A stretch of DNA of 64,000 nucleotides from Gammaproteobacteria bacterium (GTDB lineage Bacteria; Pseudomonadota; Gammaproteobacteria; Pseudomonadales; Halieaceae). Positions within the stretch are counted from its first letter, which is position 1. The number at the start of each line of letters is the position of its first letter. Shown one piece after another: positions 37,295 through 45,047 of this stretch. The notes below the pieces were generated by a model that saw nothing but the letters and a program-made list of their open reading frames with translations, had not been told where the DNA came from and made no database searches. The stretch lies in NCBI GenBank assembly GCA_030428835.1, contig JAUIEP010000003.1, forward strand, positions 41,990-105,989, given 5' to 3'. The translations under genes were made by a program, and so were the position numbers.

Positions 37295-39589
37295 TCAACG
37301 CGGCAGCGCGATGCTGCGGAGTATGTCGATACGGTGGGTCAACTCGCGCAGCGACTGGCTCATCTGCAGGCGCCGCTCCTTGAGGCTTGCATCGCCGGGT
37401 GCGACGAGCCCCAGGTTGTCCATCAACTTGAAGCCGTTCTGGAAGAGCAGTTTGCCGATCGAGGCCTCGCTGGTGATGCGTCGCTGCAACAGTGCCTGGC
37501 GACCGTAGGGCAGGCACTCCGCCAGCACCTCCTTCTCGTTCAGCGTGTCCTCAGGCGCCTTGCGCGCCAGGACGTCGGCGACGACGCGGTAGGCCTCGGT
37601 GAAGGAAATCAACACGGTGTGCGCGGTGAGCGGCGTGAGCGTCGCCAGGAACTTCTGGGCAAAGCCGACATCGTCGTCCAATCGCGCCTCCCAGTCCGCC
37701 TGGTAGCGGCCCAGTTCCTCGCGCACCTGGTCGCGGAAGACGTCCTTGCCGGCGTAGAAAAACTCGAACTTGTACAGGTCCCGCAGGCGTTCCGCCTCCT
37801 GCCAGAAAAAAGCCGCGCCCTCCCCGGGCCGGGTGGCGACGGCCATCAGCGCGAGTTCCGCGATCGCCTTGTTCACGAAATGGTGGATGGTGGTGTTGCG
37901 GTAGTAACTGGCGATACCGTGCTGCTCGGGTTTCAGGGCGTAGACGCGCTCGGGGCCGTCGTCGTAGCGGGTTACCATGCCCGCGTTGATCATCTGCCGG
38001 GCCAGTTGCCGCATTCTCTGGTCATTCTCGAGGTCGGAGGACGCCGTGAACGGTATCCCGCGCTCACGCGCCCAGTCGAGCAGCGCCACCATCTCGCTGC
38101 GCAGTTCCTCCTCGGTCAGGGCCCGCGGCGCGGCGCCCAGCAGGATCATGGCGGTGAGGGAGCCGAGGGTGATCGGGGTGACCTTGTTGACCTCCACCCC
38201 GACCTGGAAGGCGATCTTCTGCAGGGCGCGGGCATCCTCGGGGTCGGGGGCCTGCGCCAGCACCACGGGCTCGCCGACGTCCACGTAGATGCGTCCCATC
38301 GGCTGGCGCAGGCCGCGCAGGTAACCGATGAACCACTTCAGGCTCTCGGGCTGCTTGGTCGCACCCGCCTGCTCGGTGGCGTAGTCGCTGACATCGCCGA
38401 TCATGTCGTAGTTGATCGCCACGGGCACGATGTGCAGGTTCTCCGCGCCGCTCCTGTGCGCCGCCTCCACCACGTACTTCAGCAACCCGTAACGCGGCGG
38501 CATCAGCTTGCCCACGCGCGAGCGCGTACCCTCGAAGGCCCAGGTCAGCGGGAAGCGCTTCTCCAGGAGGTAGCCCAGGTACTGCCGCAGTATCATCTTG
38601 TACAGCGGGTTGTCCTGGAAACTGCGGCGAATGAATATCGCGCCGGCACGGCGCGCCAGGAAGCCGAGACCGCCGAACGCCATGTTGACGCCGCCGAGTA
38701 TGTGCGGCGCGGGAAAGTCATTCTCCAGGAAGGTGGAATGGATGGCGAAGCCGTCCACGTGGGTCTTGTGTGTCCACAGCAGCGCCGAGGGATGCTCGCG
38801 GGTAATCTGCCGGACGCGGTCGAGGGCCGCGCGATCGATCACCATGTCGGTCTCGTAGCCCAGGTTGATGAGGAAGCGATTGAAGCGCCCCATCACATCG
38901 ATCCAGAAGGTCTGCGGAATGGAGATCAGTTCCTTCATGATCTCCTCGGCTTCTTTTTCCAGGTCCTCCACCGGGCGCCCCGTCTCCTGGCTGATCTGCG
39001 CCAGCGCCGCCCTGAAGGCGGGTCGCGCCTGCAGGTGGCGCGCAACCTGCCGCGGCACCTTGTAGCGACTCCCGCGCAGCTTGCGCTCCGCGATGTCCAG
39101 GGCCAGCGCGGCCTGGGTGGCAATGTAGTCCGCCAACTGTGTCCGGTCCGGGGTCGCGCCCCGGCGCTGCTCATAGCGCCCGCGCATGGCGCCCAGCGTC
39201 GCCGGCTCGGCGGCTATGGTCTCCACCCGTTCCGGATGGGCCTGCAGGGTGCGCTCGGCGCGTGCGGCATTGGGCCGGCGCGGATTGCCCCAGAGCAGGT
39301 CGCGGAAGCGTGGCGCACCGGTCTTGGCGTCGATGGAGCTCTTCCAGACCACCCGCAAGGGCACGAACAGGGTGTCGTCCGGCGACTCGATGACATCCTG
39401 CAGCGCTGTGCTCGGTATGTTTTCCGGGTCGCGCGAGATCGGCAGGACGACCGTGCGCACCGGTTCACCGGGCGCAGGGTTGCTGCGTTGCACCCAGTCC
39501 CGCAGCAGGCCTTCGTCAACGCGATGTGCCGCGTCGAGGATAAATACGATGGGGGCATCGCCCGCCGCCGGCCAGGGCGTGGCGCTCAT
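37295..39589 (-). CDS. plsB: Glycerol-3-phosphate 1-O-acyltransferase
   Basis: 764 aa, close to the usual 800-aa PlsB. The acyltransferase blocks are THKTHVDGF (HX4D), GAIFIRRSF, FEGTRSRVGKLMPP and VPVAINYD. The N-terminal 200 and C-terminal 250 residues are the helical extensions typical of PlsB. It acylates the sn-1 position of glycerol-3-phosphate at the inner membrane. Start ATG 39589 overlaps the stop of the HAD-PlsC fusion gene by 4 bases, which couples the first and second acylation steps. Confidence 0.96.
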   Translation of the reverse strand: MSATPWPAAGDAPIVFILDAAHRVDEGLLRDWVQRSNPAPGEPVRTVVLPISRDPENIPSTALQDVIESPDDTLFVPLRVVWKSSIDAKTGAPRFRDLLWGNPRRPNAARAERTLQAHPERVETIAAEPATLGAMRGRYEQRRGATPDRTQLADYIATQAALALDIAERKLRGSRYKVPRQVARHLQARPAFRAALAQISQETGRPVEDLEKEAEEIMKELISIPQTFWIDVMGRFNRFLINLGYETDMVIDRAALDRVRQITREHPSALLWTHKTHVDGFAIHSTFLENDFPAPHILGGVNMAFGGLGFLARRAGAIFIRRSFQDNPLYKMILRQYLGYLLEKRFPLTWAFEGTRSRVGKLMPPRYGLLKYVVEAAHRSGAENLHIVPVAINYDMIGDVSDYATEQAGATKQPESLKWFIGYLRGLRQPMGRIYVDVGEPVVLAQAPDPEDARALQKIAFQVGVEVNKVTPITLGSLTAMILLGAAPRALTEEELRSEMVALLDWARERGIPFTASSDLENDQRMRQLARQMINAGMVTRYDDGPERVYALKPEQHGIASYYRNTTIHHFVNKAIAELALMAVATRPGEGAAFFWQEAERLRDLYKFEFFYAGKDVFRDQVREELGRYQADWEARLDDDVGFAQKFLATLTPLTAHTVLISFTEAYRVVADVLARKAPEDTLNEKEVLAECLPYGRQALLQRRITSEASIGKLLFQNGFKLMDNLGLVAPGDASLKERRLQMSQSLRELTHRIDILRSIALPR

Positions 39590-41346
39590 CCGCTTTTTCC
39601 CTTACCCGGTCTGGCGGCTTCGGCGGGGCGCTTCCGTTTGGGCTTTGCTTTGGCCTTTGGTTCAGCTTTCGGCCTGGTCTTCGCTTTGGCCTCTGTCTTT
39701 GCCTTGGCCTTTGTCTTTGCCTTGGCCTTTGTCTTTGCCCTGCTCTTTGCTTTGGTCTTGGTCTTGGTTTTAGTTTTAGTTGCAGGCTCCGTCCTGGATT
39801 CAGGCCTGGCGCTGGATTCCTTCGCGGATTTCCTGCCGCCGGATTTCTTCGCCTTTACGCTCCCGCCGGCACGCTGCGCGACCTTCTTCTTTCCCCGCCC
39901 CTTCTTCAGCAGCTTCTGCTCCGGCTGGCCGAGCGCACGCAGGAACATGTTGCGCACCTCGTTCACGTGTTCGTCGAGATCGGCCACGGTCCAGTCGCCC
40001 GTATCGACCGGCGGCAGCACCTCCACCTCCACAGTGGCGGAGCGGAAAATGAACTCACCCTTCGGCGCCACATCCAACGCGTTGTGGATCACGATCGGTA
40101 CCATGGGCACGCCCGCCTGCATGGCAAGGTGGAACGCGCCCTTCTTGAAGGGCGCCAAACGCGGCGACACCGTGCGTGTGCCCTCGGGCGCGAGGACCAC
40201 GCACTTGCCGTCCTGCTTCATCGCGTCCACCAGCGGCTGCATCGCCTCTATGGCGCTGGCGGCATTGGCGCGGTCGATCAACACCACGCCGCCGAGCTCC
40301 ATGACCTGGCCGATGACGGGCATCTTCTTGATTTCCTGCTTGCCGACGCCCGCGATGTCCCGGCGCAACAGCTTCGCCGCGATAACCACGTCCGCCTTGC
40401 TCTGGTGATTGAAGACGAACACACAGGGCCTGTGCGACCACAGGTGCTCCTCCCCACTCACCTTGAGATCCAGGCCGATAAGCGCCGATGCGGTGTCGGC
40501 GAACAGTGAGAAGGAAAAATTCTGCGCCTCGCGCCGCGATCCGGTTATGGCCCAGATCGGCAGGCCGGCCGCGAATGAGGTCACCAGGCTGCCCGTGGCC
40601 GCGATGGAGCGTGCCCAGTCCCTGATGCCCGGGCGACCGCGGCTGCCGAAGCGTTGCACGGGCCAGCCCTCGCGGCGCGCGATGGCGGTAAGCTTGCGGT
40701 TCGGGTTGAGGGGGCGCGGCCTGCCGACACGCTCCAGCAGCTCAAGGTCGTCATCGCTGTCGGAGTAAAAGAAGCTGTCCTGGAGGTCGAGTCCGAACTG
40801 CCAGGCGAGTTCCTCCGCCGCCCGCACTTTACCCGGCCCGAAACAGGTGGGCCGGATCACACCGCCGGTGAACTTGCCCTTCTTCACCTCCAGGTGCGTG
40901 CACATGACATGTTCGATATCGAGGTCCCGCGCCGCGGGCAACAGCTGGTACGGCGTGGCGGAGGAGATGATCGCCACCGTGTGGCCCTTGCGCTGGTGCG
41001 CCTCGATCAGCGCGCGCGTCTCGGGGTAGATCAGCCTGGCGATATGCCCCTGGTAGAGTTCCTCGGAAAATTCCCGGTAGCTCTCCTCGCTGATGCCGCG
41101 CATGAACTGCGAACTGGCGACCATCATGGCCGAGAAGCTGACGTTGCCCAGGCCAAAATTCGTCATGGCGGTGGCGAGCTCCATGAACTGGGCGGGCGAC
41201 AGGTCGCCGCGCCGGATCTGTTCGCGGATCATGGCAAAGGCGGAGTAACCGTGGATGATGGTACCGTCGAAATCGAAGAACGCGCCGATGTGGGCGCCGC
41301 GCTGTGACTCCTCGACTTCGCGTATTACCGGGAGATGTCTGACCAT
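39586..41346 (-). CDS. HAD-IB phosphatase fused to 1-acylglycerol-3-phosphate acyltransferase, with lysine-rich tail
   Basis: 586 aa. Residues about 18-230 are a HAD hydrolase: FFDFDGT with D25 and D27, ISSATP, and DSDDDLELLERV. Residues about 265-480 are a PlsC-type acyltransferase: NHQSKADVV (HX4D), VVLIDRANAAS, and APEGTRTVSP. This fusion is known in gammaproteobacteria and pairs acylation to phosphatidate with a phosphatase that could give diacylglycerol. From about 480 the protein is a 105-residue tail of repeated Lys-Ala/Thr-Lys (KTKAKAKTKAKAKTEAKAK). It is first in the lipid operon, with plsB, WS/DGAT and gpsA after it. Confidence 0.94.
   Translation of the reverse strand: MVRHLPVIREVEESQRGAHIGAFFDFDGTIIHGYSAFAMIREQIRRGDLSPAQFMELATAMTNFGLGNVSFSAMMVASSQFMRGISEESYREFSEELYQGHIARLIYPETRALIEAHQRKGHTVAIISSATPYQLLPAARDLDIEHVMCTHLEVKKGKFTGGVIRPTCFGPGKVRAAEELAWQFGLDLQDSFFYSDSDDDLELLERVGRPRPLNPNRKLTAIARREGWPVQRFGSRGRPGIRDWARSIAATGSLVTSFAAGLPIWAITGSRREAQNFSFSLFADTASALIGLDLKVSGEEHLWSHRPCVFVFNHQSKADVVIAAKLLRRDIAGVGKQEIKKMPVIGQVMELGGVVLIDRANAASAIEAMQPLVDAMKQDGKCVVLAPEGTRTVSPRLAPFKKGAFHLAMQAGVPMVPIVIHNALDVAPKGEFIFRSATVEVEVLPPVDTGDWTVADLDEHVNEVRNMFLRALGQPEQKLLKKGRGKKKVAQRAGGSVKAKKSGGRKSAKESSARPESRTEPATKTKTKTKTKAKSRAKTKAKAKTKAKAKTEAKAKTRPKAEPKAKAKPKRKRPAEAARPGKGKSG
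39601..39930. repeat. Low-complexity region coding the KTKAK tail
   Basis: On the plus strand this reads as short repeats of GCCTTGGCCTTTGTCTTT type, with six-base units encoding Lys-Ala or Lys-Thr on the minus strand. Such runs change length by slippage, so the tail probably varies between strains. Confidence 0.75.
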
Positions 41347-41540
41347 TGGCTCGGAACCTGGCTACAGCGTGGATTCTGGGCCTTTATCTCACACTCGCAA
41401 AGCAAGCGGAACTCGGGCCCGTGAATGCGTGCCATCACGATACATCATACCCGCGGCACCTCACCTACAGTGTAGTACGTCCGCACGCAGCCTCTAATGC
41501 CCCTTGAGGGGCGCAGCCCCCGCGGGCTAGAGTGCACAGC

Positions 41541-42413
41541 ATGACCAGCGACAGCTACCTCGGCATGCGGCCCGGCGACCTGGACGACAAACCCTACGCC
41601 AGGTACTGGAATCCGCAAATGGCGCCGCTCTCCCCGGATATCACCCAGGCGCTGCTGCAGAGTCCGTACGCCGCCAGCGAGGGCCTGCTGTTCAGCGACT
41701 GCCGGCGCCTGCAAGAACCGGGCAACCTCGCAATGGAATCCGGCTTCACGCGGCTGCCCAGCGGTGAGCTGTTCGTGGCGGTCAACACGCCCATGCCGGG
41801 GGCCTCCGGCGCGATGGTCGACTGGTGGTTCGGCTGGCACAGCAACGAGAGCCAGCGGTACAAACTCTGGCACCCCCGCGCCCACATGCGGGCCGCCCTG
41901 CAACACGCCAACGAACACGCAGCCGACCTCAGTGATCGCGAGCGCTACGTCGGGAACACGTCGTTCGTCGACGAGTACATCGGCAACACGGTCCAGCGCC
42001 TGGCCATCCAGTTCCGTTCGCCGGGCGAATTCGGCCTCGACGAGTCGCGCTTCGACGCCGCCGGCGTGCAGACGGCCGTGTGTGCCAACGTCGGCCTGGC
42101 CGCGGCGCCGTTGAACTTCGGCAGGCTCGTCCACCTCATCAGGGAGACGGCCAGCGGCTGCGAGATGCGCAGCCGCTTCTGGCTCGGCAGGCTTTCCGTG
42201 CGCAGCCTGGGCACCGGCCACCCCGCCAACCGCCTGCTCGGGTCGCGCCATCTCGCAAAGCTGGCCGCAGGCAGGAACCTGGGGCACGACATGGTCGTGC
42301 ACTGCGCCATGGAGATGGCGCACCTCGCGAACTTCCTGCCGCAACTGTACGCGGACTACCATCCACCGGCCGGGCGCGACACGGGCCACTCGCCGGACGG
42401 TTCCGGCGGCTAG
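41541..42413 (+). CDS. DAPG-hydrolase (PhlG)-like protein
   Basis: 290 aa from ATG 41541; a GTG at 41532 is a poorer start. The family pattern is seen in MVDWWFGWHSNESQRYKLWHPRAH, EYIG, and HDMVVHCAMEMAHLANFLPQLY, where His and Glu residues correspond to zinc ligands of 2,4-diacetylphloroglucinol hydrolase. These enzymes cut a carbon-carbon bond of an acylated phenol. The natural substrate here is unknown. No phloroglucinol synthesis genes are nearby, so degradation of an outside compound is more likely. Confidence 0.88.
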   Translation: MTSDSYLGMRPGDLDDKPYARYWNPQMAPLSPDITQALLQSPYAASEGLLFSDCRRLQEPGNLAMESGFTRLPSGELFVAVNTPMPGASGAMVDWWFGWHSNESQRYKLWHPRAHMRAALQHANEHAADLSDRERYVGNTSFVDEYIGNTVQRLAIQFRSPGEFGLDESRFDAAGVQTAVCANVGLAAAPLNFGRLVHLIRETASGCEMRSRFWLGRLSVRSLGTGHPANRLLGSRHLAKLAAGRNLGHDMVVHCAMEMAHLANFLPQLYADYHPPAGRDTGHSPDGSGG

Positions 42414-42539
42414 CCACACGCCCCGCCGTCCTCGTGCCAGGACTCAGCCGGCTGCAGAGCGGCGCCGGTTTCTGATCGACACGGTTGCATGCTTCACAGA
42501 CGGCGGGTAGCCTTCGGGACTTTTGCCGGGAGCCTGGCG

Positions 42540-43079
42540 ATGGACCGAAAGCTGTTGATTTCCATTCACATGTACCTGTCTGCGTTCTTCGCCCCCGCAG
42601 TACTGCTGGTTGCCATTTCAGGCGGGCTGTACCTGGTGGGCATCAAGGGGGAGGTCGAGGAAGAGACAATCTTCCGCAGCGAAGAGAGCACGATCGACAG
42701 CAGCGCCGCGTCTCTGCGCGACGACGTCGCGGCGCTGCTCGGCACGGCCGGGGTGAAGTCCTACGACTTCGAATACGTCAAGGTAAGCGGCGCAACGCTC
42801 TACACACGGCCCACCTCGACCGAGCACTACATCCTGCATCTCGCGAACGACGGCGTCGAGGTCATTCGCGCCAGGCCGAGCCTGCAGAAACGCATGATCG
42901 AACTGCACAAGGGGCACGGCCCGACGGCATTCAAGACCTTCCAGAAATTCTTCGCGGCAGGACTGGTCTTCATCATGGTCAGCGGACTGTGGCTGGGGTT
43001 GTCTGCCACGCGCCTGCGGCGCTCCACCCTGGTGACAGTCAGTGCGGGGGCGGCAGTGTTCGGGTTGCTGCTGCTGTGA
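42540..43079 (+). CDS. PepSY-associated membrane protein
   Basis: 179 aa from ATG 42540 with GGGAG upstream; an earlier ATG at 42489 lacks this. Helix 1 is at about 9-34, then a periplasmic part of about 95 residues (VEEETIFRSEEST through IRARPSLQKRMIELHKGHG), helix 2 at about 135-158 and helix 3 at the C-terminus. The LHKGHG before helix 2 and the layout fit PepSY-associated TM proteins. They are linked to iron-siderophore reduction or protease control. Nothing adjacent supports a specific role. Confidence 0.75.
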   Translation: MDRKLLISIHMYLSAFFAPAVLLVAISGGLYLVGIKGEVEEETIFRSEESTIDSSAASLRDDVAALLGTAGVKSYDFEYVKVSGATLYTRPTSTEHYILHLANDGVEVIRARPSLQKRMIELHKGHGPTAFKTFQKFFAAGLVFIMVSGLWLGLSATRLRRSTLVTVSAGAAVFGLLLL

Positions 43080-43200
43080 GCGAGCCGCTGCCACCTGCCG
43101 CACAGGCAAGCGTGCGCATTGCGCGCGGCGGCCGCATAACTGCGCGGGTCTGGGAGTGCCGGAACGCGCCGCCGCGACGCCTCTGTAGCGCTACCCGGAG

Positions 43201-43974
43201 CTAACCGGGCGCGTGGTTCCACCACGCGAGGTCCGAGTAGGCGCGCAGGTCGAGTTCGTGGGTCCACGCCGAGCGGTGCTGGTGCGCCAGGTGGAAGTAC
43301 GTCTCGGCCATGTGTTCGGGCAGCATCAGGCCGTCGTGCTCCTTGCCGCGCGCCGCGCGCAGCTTCGCGAAATTTTCCGCCCCCAGCATCTTTCCCAGTG
43401 TATCGGGCGCGTCGACGGCGCCGTCGATCAGCACATGTGCCACATGGATATTGCGCGCCGCGTATTCGGCGTTCAGCGTCTGGCACAACATCCTGCGACC
43501 ACCCATGGCGGCGGCGTGGGAGTGTTGCCCCGCGTTGCCGCGCATGGCCGCGGTGGCGGAAGTGACCAGCAATGTGCCGCCGCCACGCTCCTCCATCAAC
43601 GGGAGCACGCTGCTGGCGACCCTGAACAACGCAAACGTCGCGAGGCGCCACCCGAGTTCGAACGCCTTGTAGCTGGTATCCACCAGGGAGCGGTTACCGA
43701 TCTGCGCACCCAGGTTGAACAGGACCACCCCGATGGGGCCGACAGTCGCCTCGACATCAGCGACAAGATCCTCGATAACCCCGTCTTCAGCCGCGTTCAG
43801 GAGCCTGCCCGTCGCGGCGCCGCCCTCCTCCTCAATCGCGGCGACCATGCGCTTCAGTCCCTGCTCGTCACTGCGGCGGCACAGCACCGCGTGATAGCCG
43901 GCCTGCGCGAAGCGCCTGCCCACCGTCCCGCCGATACCCGCTCCCGCGCCCAACACCAGGCAGACTTTCTGCAT
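43201..43974 (-). CDS. SDR-fold protein with altered active site
   Basis: 257 aa. The N-terminal cofactor motif is intact in altered form (LGAGAGIGGTVGRRFA) and the Rossmann strands are there (VVLFNLGAQIG for NNAG). The expected YxxxK is absent: after TSATAAMRG the sequence reads QHSHAAAMGGRRML, where Tyr is replaced by His and Lys by Gly. It can probably bind NAD(P) but may not catalyse hydride transfer in the usual way. It is divergent from no gene and lies 44 bases from the LysR gene stop in the same direction. Confidence 0.87.
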   Translation of the reverse strand: MQKVCLVLGAGAGIGGTVGRRFAQAGYHAVLCRRSDEQGLKRMVAAIEEEGGAATGRLLNAAEDGVIEDLVADVEATVGPIGVVLFNLGAQIGNRSLVDTSYKAFELGWRLATFALFRVASSVLPLMEERGGGTLLVTSATAAMRGNAGQHSHAAAMGGRRMLCQTLNAEYAARNIHVAHVLIDGAVDAPDTLGKMLGAENFAKLRAARGKEHDGLMLPEHMAETYFHLAHQHRSAWTHELDLRAYSDLAWWNHAPG

Positions 43975-44018
43975 CTCTCACTCTCCTCATTCGCTCGCAG
44001 CCCACTCTCTTCCCGCGA

Positions 44019-44930
44019 CTACTCGCCCGGCCAGGGCGTCCGCGCGATCTCTTCCTTCAGCGCCTGCGCCAATACCGCAAGCCTGGGGGTCCCCTCGAGT
44101 GTATGGCGATAGGCCAGCACCGCATCCAGGTGTGGCAGTTTCAGGCCCGCCTGCACGTGCACGAGGTCGCCCTTGTCAATGTCTCGCGCGACAACCAGCC
44201 AGGGCAGGATACCCAGCAGGTCACCCTCGAGCACGAGATTGCGAATGACGGTCGCGTGATTCGTTCTCACCCGCGCGTGGCCAATGCTGCCCTCGTCCCA
44301 GTCCCTGACGATTGTGCGCAGGATCGGCCCGGTGTTCACCGCGTTGTCCGTGTTCACGAAGGCGTGATCCCCGATGTTCCGGCGCGTGACCGCTCCATGC
44401 TTCTGCACGTAACCCGGCGCCGCAACCAGTACGAGCGGTGACGGCCCGAGGGTGATGTACTTGAGTCCGGTCTTGCCCTCGGACCACAGGCGCAGTGCCG
44501 CATCAAACTCATCCTCATACAGGTCGACATAACGCTCGGCCAGGTGAACCTCGAGATTCAGCTGCGGGTGCGCGCGCAGCAGGTCATTCAGGCAGGGCAT
44601 GAGCCTGTTCAGCGCCAGCGCCGGGGGCAGGGACAAACGTATCAGGCCGCCGGGCTCTTCGTCCCACTCCAGCACGGCCTGCTCCGCCTCGCCGAGCTGC
44701 GACAGCGCCGCGCGCAGGTATCTTGCGTAGACCCTGCCCAGTTCAGTCACGCGGACACGGCGCGTGGTCCGGTCCAACAGGGTGCGGTTGCCGAGACGTT
44801 CCTCCAGCGCGGCCACCCGGCGCGAGACCGAGGACTGGCTGATACCGAGCTGGGACGCCGACTCACTGAAGCTACCGGTGGACACGACAGACAGGAACGT
44901 CAGCTCCTCGGCGATGGAGTCCCTCTTCAT
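44019..44930 (-). CDS. LysR-family transcriptional regulator
   Basis: 303 aa. The N-terminal helix-turn-helix is ESASQLGISQSSVSRRVAALEERLG, followed by the linker helix and an effector domain of about 200 residues (VHLAERYVDLYEDEFDAALRL). It is divergent from the DUF3604/TonB-receptor operon. The gap (44931-45047) is strongly AT-rich and holds a GTAT-N8-ATAC site, so it is probably the regulator of that operon and of itself. Effector unknown. Confidence 0.94.
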   Translation of the reverse strand: MKRDSIAEELTFLSVVSTGSFSESASQLGISQSSVSRRVAALEERLGNRTLLDRTTRRVRVTELGRVYARYLRAALSQLGEAEQAVLEWDEEPGGLIRLSLPPALALNRLMPCLNDLLRAHPQLNLEVHLAERYVDLYEDEFDAALRLWSEGKTGLKYITLGPSPLVLVAAPGYVQKHGAVTRRNIGDHAFVNTDNAVNTGPILRTIVRDWDEGSIGHARVRTNHATVIRNLVLEGDLLGILPWLVVARDIDKGDLVHVQAGLKLPHLDAVLAYRHTLEGTPRLAVLAQALKEEIARTPWPGE

Positions 44931-44949
44931 CTATTCGTGTACAGCATAA

Positions 44950-44965
44950 GTATTATCCGTTATAC
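44950..44965. promoter_or_regulatory. LysR-type binding site
   Basis: GTAT-TATCCGTT-ATAC, an interrupted palindrome with the T-N11-A form of LysR sites, 19 bases upstream of the LysR start and about 80 before the DUF3604 start. The surrounding sequence is AT-rich and suits overlapping divergent promoters. Confidence 0.5.
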
Positions 44966-45047
44966 GCATTTATATACTGCAATACCATGCGGGGACAGTC
45001 AAAGTACCGTGCCCGCGGGCACCCGCAACCGGATGGGAAGAATGACG

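Noticed and set aside
36842..40408. Very long plus-strand reading frame (1188 codons) opposite plsB and WS/DGAT
   Set aside because: It is the antisense of genes with clear family motifs, and its composition is that of a high-GC shadow frame without any recognisable domain.
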